Below are positions 60,823 through 64,000 of a DNA stretch of 64,000 bases, piece after piece. The stretch is from Elioraea sp. (GTDB taxonomy: Bacteria > Pseudomonadota > Alphaproteobacteria > Acetobacterales > Acetobacteraceae): assembly GCF_022842375.1 (NCBI RefSeq), contig NZ_JALHPR010000006.1, forward strand, positions 35,001 to 99,000. Direction: 5' to 3'. How positions within the stretch are numbered: position 1 is the stretch's first letter; each line of letters begins with the position of its first letter. The position numbers were made by a program, and so were the translations under genes. The notes beneath the pieces were generated by a model. That model searched no databases. It was not told the origin of the DNA and was given only the letters and a program-made list of their open reading frames with translations.

Positions 60823-62483
60823 GTCACAAGCCCCGTGAAGCCGTTGGTCAGCGGATAGCGCCGGTCGCGGCCGAAGGCGCGGCGGGTGATCTTCACGCCG
60901 GGCGGGGCCTGGCGGCGCTTGTACTCGGCGCGGTCGAGCATCCGCCACACGCGCAGCACCGTTGCGCGATCGAACCCGCGCGCGACGACCGCATCCACCC
61001 CCTCCTCGTCCTCGACCAGCCCTTCCAGGATCGCATCGAGAACCTCGTAGGGGGGCAGCGTGTCCTGGTCGGTCTGGTTGGGCTTGAGCTCGGCCGAGGG
61101 CGGCTTTGTGATGGTGCGCTCGGGCATCACCATGCCATCGGGCCCACGGCCGTCGCGCGGGCGATGCGCGTTCCGCCAGCGCGACAGGTCGAACACCGTC
61201 GTCTTGTACACGTCCTTCAGCACCGAGAACCCGCCGCACATGTCGCCGTAGAGCGTGGCGTAGCCGACCGACATCTCCGACTTGTTGCCCGTGGTCAGCA
61301 GCATGTCGCCGAACTTGTTCGACATCGCCATCAGGATCAGCCCGCGCGAGCGCGACTGGATGTTCTCCTCCGTGATGTCGGGCGCGCGGTTGCCGAACAC
61401 GGGGGCGAGCGCCTGGTGGAACGCCTCCATCGCGCCCGAGATCGGCACGCTGTCGTACCGGATGCCGAGCATGCGGGCGGCCTCGGCCGCGTCATCCAGG
61501 CTCTCCTGGCTCGTGTAGGGCGAGGGCAGCATGACCGCGCGCACCCGATCAGCCCCGAGCGCATCGACGGCGACGGCGGCGGTGAGCGCTGAGTCGATGC
61601 CACCCGACAGCCCGAGCACGACGCCCGGGAAGCGGTTCTTGTTCACGTAGTCGGCCAGGCCCAGCATCATCGCGCGGTAGATGTTCTCCTCCCGCACCTC
61701 GGCCGGCGGCAGCTTCTGCGGCACACAGACGAGGTGGCCGCCCTCGCGGCACCATTCCGTCATCGTCACGGCCTCGGAGAAGGAGGGCATGCGGAGGGCC
61801 GGCGCGCGATCGGCGTTGAGGATGAACGACGCGCCCTCGAACACGAGCTCATCCTGCCCGCACACCTGGTTCAGGAACACGAACGGCAGCCCCGTTTCCA
61901 CCACCCGCGCGACGGCCAGCGCCTCTCGCGTGTCGTGCTTGCCCGCCTCGTATGGGCTGCCGTTGATCGAGAGCAGCATCTCCGCCCCGCTCTCGGCCAG
62001 CGTCTCGGCGACGGCGGGGAACCACCAATCCTCGCAGATCATCAGCCCGATGCGGAAGCCGCGGAACTGCACCGGGCCCGGTGCCGGGCCGGGCACGAAG
62101 TGCCGCTTGTCGTCGAACACGCCGTAGTTCGGCAGCTCGTGCTTGGCGCGTGCCGTCACGATGCGCCCACCCTCGAGCAGGAAGGCGGCGTTGTAGAGCT
62201 TGCCCTCCGTCCGCCACGGGCCGCCGACGATGAGGCCGGGGCCCCCATCGCCCGTCTCTGCCGCCAGCGCGGCAATCCGCGCGTCGCAGGCATCGAGGAA
62301 GGCGGGCTTCAGGATCAGGTCCTCGGGCGGGTAGCCGGCGATCGAGAGCTCCGGCGTCACCACGAGGTCGGCGCCCATCGCGGCTGCCTTTGCGCGGGCG
62401 GCGCTGATGCGCGCGGCATTGGCCGTCACGTCGCCCTGGTGCGGGTTCAGCTGCGCGAGCGCGATGCGGAGGGTGTCTCTCAT
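60819..62483 (-). CDS. nadE: Glutamine-dependent NAD(+) synthetase
   Basis: 554 residues: an N-terminal carbon-nitrogen hydrolase (glutaminase) with the Glu in VVTPELSIAGYPPEDL, Lys in HELPNYGVFDDKRHF and Cys in GLMICEDWWFPAVAE, then a C-terminal ATP pyrophosphatase NAD synthetase with GLSGGIDSALTAAVAVDALG and TTGNKSEMSVGYATLYGDMC. It amidates NaAD to NAD. Start ATG at 62481-62483. The stop overlaps the next small gene by 4 bases. Confidence 0.96.
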   Translation of the reverse strand: MRDTLRIALAQLNPHQGDVTANAARISAARAKAAAMGADLVVTPELSIAGYPPEDLILKPAFLDACDARIAALAAETGDGGPGLIVGGPWRTEGKLYNAAFLLEGGRIVTARAKHELPNYGVFDDKRHFVPGPAPGPVQFRGFRIGLMICEDWWFPAVAETLAESGAEMLLSINGSPYEAGKHDTREALAVARVVETGLPFVFLNQVCGQDELVFEGASFILNADRAPALRMPSFSEAVTMTEWCREGGHLVCVPQKLPPAEVREENIYRAMMLGLADYVNKNRFPGVVLGLSGGIDSALTAAVAVDALGADRVRAVMLPSPYTSQESLDDAAEAARMLGIRYDSVPISGAMEAFHQALAPVFGNRAPDITEENIQSRSRGLILMAMSNKFGDMLLTTGNKSEMSVGYATLYGDMCGGFSVLKDVYKTTVFDLSRWRNAHRPRDGRGPDGMVMPERTITKPPSAELKPNQTDQDTLPPYEVLDAILEGLVEDEEGVDAVVARGFDRATVLRVWRMLDRAEYKRRQAPPGVKITRRAFGRDRRYPLTNGFTGLVT

Positions 62484-62492
62484 GGGCGGAAG

Positions 62493-63419
62493 CTAGGTTC
62501 GGGGTGCCGGAGCGTCAACGCGTGACGGTGCGGGGCCTGATCCGCGCAGCACCCCGTAGAGCATGCCGGCCGTGACGAAGCCGACGCCCGCCAGCGCCCC
62601 GGGCCCAAGCGGCTCGTCGAGCAGCGGCCAGGCGGCAAGGGCCGCGAGCGCCGGCACGATGGCGGTGAAGAAGGCCAGCTTGGCCGGGCCGAGGGCCACC
62701 AGGGCGCGGGTATAGAGCAGCGAGGCGATCACCATCGCGAGCAGCCCCTGGTAGGTCGCCTGGAACGCGATCTCTCCCCACGAGGCTTCGCCGAGCCGGG
62801 AGGGGAGTGCCACCAGCCACACCGGGAGGTAGAGCGGCGCGCAGGCGACCCCGACCGCCACCGTCGCCTGCAGCGCCGTGACGCCCCAGCGGCGGATCAG
62901 CAGCGTGTAGACGGCCCAGAACGTGGTGCCCAGGAGGAACAGCAGGTCGCCCCGCCAGGCGCCGGGCTCGGCGATGAACCCGGCACCGGCCAGCAGCACG
63001 ATGCCGGCGGCGACCATGGCGAGAGAGATCGCCTTCGCCCCGCCGACCCGTTCGCCGAGCCAGGCCCAGGCGACGAGCGCGGTGGCGAAGGGCAGCGCAC
63101 CCGGCAGCAGAACCGCCCCGTGCGCGGCGGGGGCGAGGGTGAACGCGACATAGGCAGCGATCGGGAAACCCAGGCCCGCGCAGGCACCGAGTGCCAGCAC
63201 GCGGGAGGGGGCGAGCCCCTTCAGCGCCCCGAACGCGGCAAAGGGGGCCAGCACCACGAAGGCGACGACGAGGCGGAGCGCGGCAATGTCCCACGGCGTC
63301 AGCACGCCGCGCGTCGCCCCCGCGCGGGTGACGAGGATGAAGCCCGTCCAGACGAACAGCACGAGGAACGCGCAGGCAAAGCCGATGCGCTGTTCGCGCG
63401 CGCGTGACGCCGGCTCCAC
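62493..63419 (-). CDS. EamA (DMT) family transporter
   Basis: 308 residues, ten predicted membrane segments, in two EamA repeats (about 10-145 and 155-300; second starting GDLLFLLGTTFWAVYTLLIR). The substrate is unknown; metabolite or drug export are common. The start is the GTG at 63419, with no better candidate nearby; nadE follows 9 bases downstream. Placed between NAD genes, it might move a precursor, but that is inference. Confidence 0.85.
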   Translation of the reverse strand: MEPASRAREQRIGFACAFLVLFVWTGFILVTRAGATRGVLTPWDIAALRLVVAFVVLAPFAAFGALKGLAPSRVLALGACAGLGFPIAAYVAFTLAPAAHGAVLLPGALPFATALVAWAWLGERVGGAKAISLAMVAAGIVLLAGAGFIAEPGAWRGDLLFLLGTTFWAVYTLLIRRWGVTALQATVAVGVACAPLYLPVWLVALPSRLGEASWGEIAFQATYQGLLAMVIASLLYTRALVALGPAKLAFFTAIVPALAALAAWPLLDEPLGPGALAGVGFVTAGMLYGVLRGSGPAPSRVDAPAPRT

Positions 63420-63422
63420 CCG

Positions 63423-64000
63423 TCAGCGGGCCGGGTTGGCCAGCAGGAACTCGCGGCCGATCTTCACGCGCGGGATGCCGCCATAGGCGATGATGTCGGC
63501 CGTGGCGTAGGTCTCGCTCCACGCCTCCGGCAGGTACGAGCCGGTGCCGACGAGGTCGAGCGGGGCCTGCGTCTCGGCCATGATGCGGCACTTGGCGACC
63601 GAGAAGCCGGAGGAGCCGACGATGCGGGCGGCGCGGAACCCTGCCTCGTCCAACGCCTCGCGCATGCGCCACACCGCGGCGGCCGAGACGCCCGTGCCGA
63701 CCAGCCAGCGCAGTTCCTCCTCCGACCGGTAGCGCCGGATCGCCTCGGGTGCGTGGCGTTCGAGGACGGCGTAGGAGGCAGCGGGGTCGAGCCCTTCCAT
63801 GAACCGCCCGCCATGGGTGTCGAGGCGGAATGCCACCTGCCCCGACGCCGCCATGTCGGGGAAGCGGCGGCAGACGGCGAGCGCATCGGTGGTCTCGGTA
63901 CCGAAATAATCGACCAGCACGGTGAGCGGTTCGTCGGGGAAGGTCTCGACGAACATCTCGGCGGCACGCAGCGTCGAGCCGGCATAGCCGATCAGCGCGT
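63423..64000 (-). CDS. Nicotinate phosphoribosyltransferase-like protein, C-terminal part (5' end outside window)
   Basis: 191 residues run in from the window edge. ALIGYAGSTLRAAEMFVETF, TVLVDYFGTETTDALAVCRR, VAFRLDTHGGRFMEGLDPAA, RWLVGTGVSAAAVWRMREAL and the phosphate-site GSSGFSVAKCRIM plus VGTGSYLP resemble the NAPRTase/quinolinate phosphoribosyltransferase fold. It would make nicotinate mononucleotide for the NadD/NadE route; nadE is two genes downstream. The N-terminal half is not visible, so the assignment is less sure. Confidence 0.65.
   Translation of the reverse strand, partial: ALIGYAGSTLRAAEMFVETFPDEPLTVLVDYFGTETTDALAVCRRFPDMAASGQVAFRLDTHGGRFMEGLDPAASYAVLERHAPEAIRRYRSEEELRWLVGTGVSAAAVWRMREALDEAGFRAARIVGSSGFSVAKCRIMAETQAPLDLVGTGSYLPEAWSETYATADIIAYGGIPRVKIGREFLLANPAR

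Overview
The window is GC-rich (roughly 70 percent by eye), densely packed bacterial chromosome. Every gene that can be assigned is a chromosomal housekeeping or transport gene, and no phage, plasmid, insertion sequence, rRNA, tRNA or CRISPR was seen. Several gene orders point to an alphaproteobacterium, most likely of the Rhodospirillales/Acetobacteraceae: lysC divergent from ubiG, purL-bolA-grxD, the DUF1476 F1-ATPase inhibitor next to purine genes, DUF4167 downstream of prfA-prmC, and clusters of tripartite transporter binding proteins. The family placement is inference.

Layout. 1-4.6 kb: the end of an M23 peptidase gene, clpB with a heat-shock-like promoter, a MOSC protein and a GNAT acetyltransferase. 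4.6-15.6 kb: one long leftward run, lysC - nitronate monooxygenase - ptsP - rodZ-like - ispG - hisS - prfA - prmC - DUF4167, with many 1-4 bp overlaps. 15.7-25.8 kb: ubiG, an orphan hybrid histidine kinase, a leftward sulfur/redox cluster (thiol dioxygenase - four-domain rhodanese - comF - grxC, then DUF1178), an NDUFAF5-like methyltransferase, map-radC and an unknown Cys/His protein. 25.9-38.5 kb: terC and the purine genes purB, purC, purS, purQ and purL, with unrelated genes between purQ and purL (PEP-CTERM protein, ppk2, DNA alkylation repair, a lipoprotein behind a 17-G tract), then bolA and grxD.

38.5-46.2 kb is the accessory part: a GT2 glycosyltransferase behind a 12-bp tandem repeat, a truncated sorting-signal gene, two paralogous YopT/AvrPphB-like (C58) cysteine peptidases flanking a chemoreceptor with a C-terminal PilZ domain, and a sigma-54-promoted amino-acid ABC transporter whose binding-protein gene has a stop codon in its signal peptide. 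46.2-52.8 kb: rpsD with a structured leader, a TRAP transporter, a Bug-type binding protein, a hydrolase and trmJ. 52.8-64 kb: a leftward run from a nicotinate phosphoribosyltransferase-like gene through an EamA transporter, nadE, two small paralogous unknown proteins, gltX, cysS and cimA, into a copper cassette (CsoR-type regulator, His-rich RcnA-like transporter, DUF305, CopC, CopD).

The best candidates for undescribed biology are the C58 peptidase/chemoreceptor trio, the two paralogous small proteins translationally coupled between nadE and gltX, the poly-G and short tandem repeats at gene starts and ends, and the rpsD leader hairpins.
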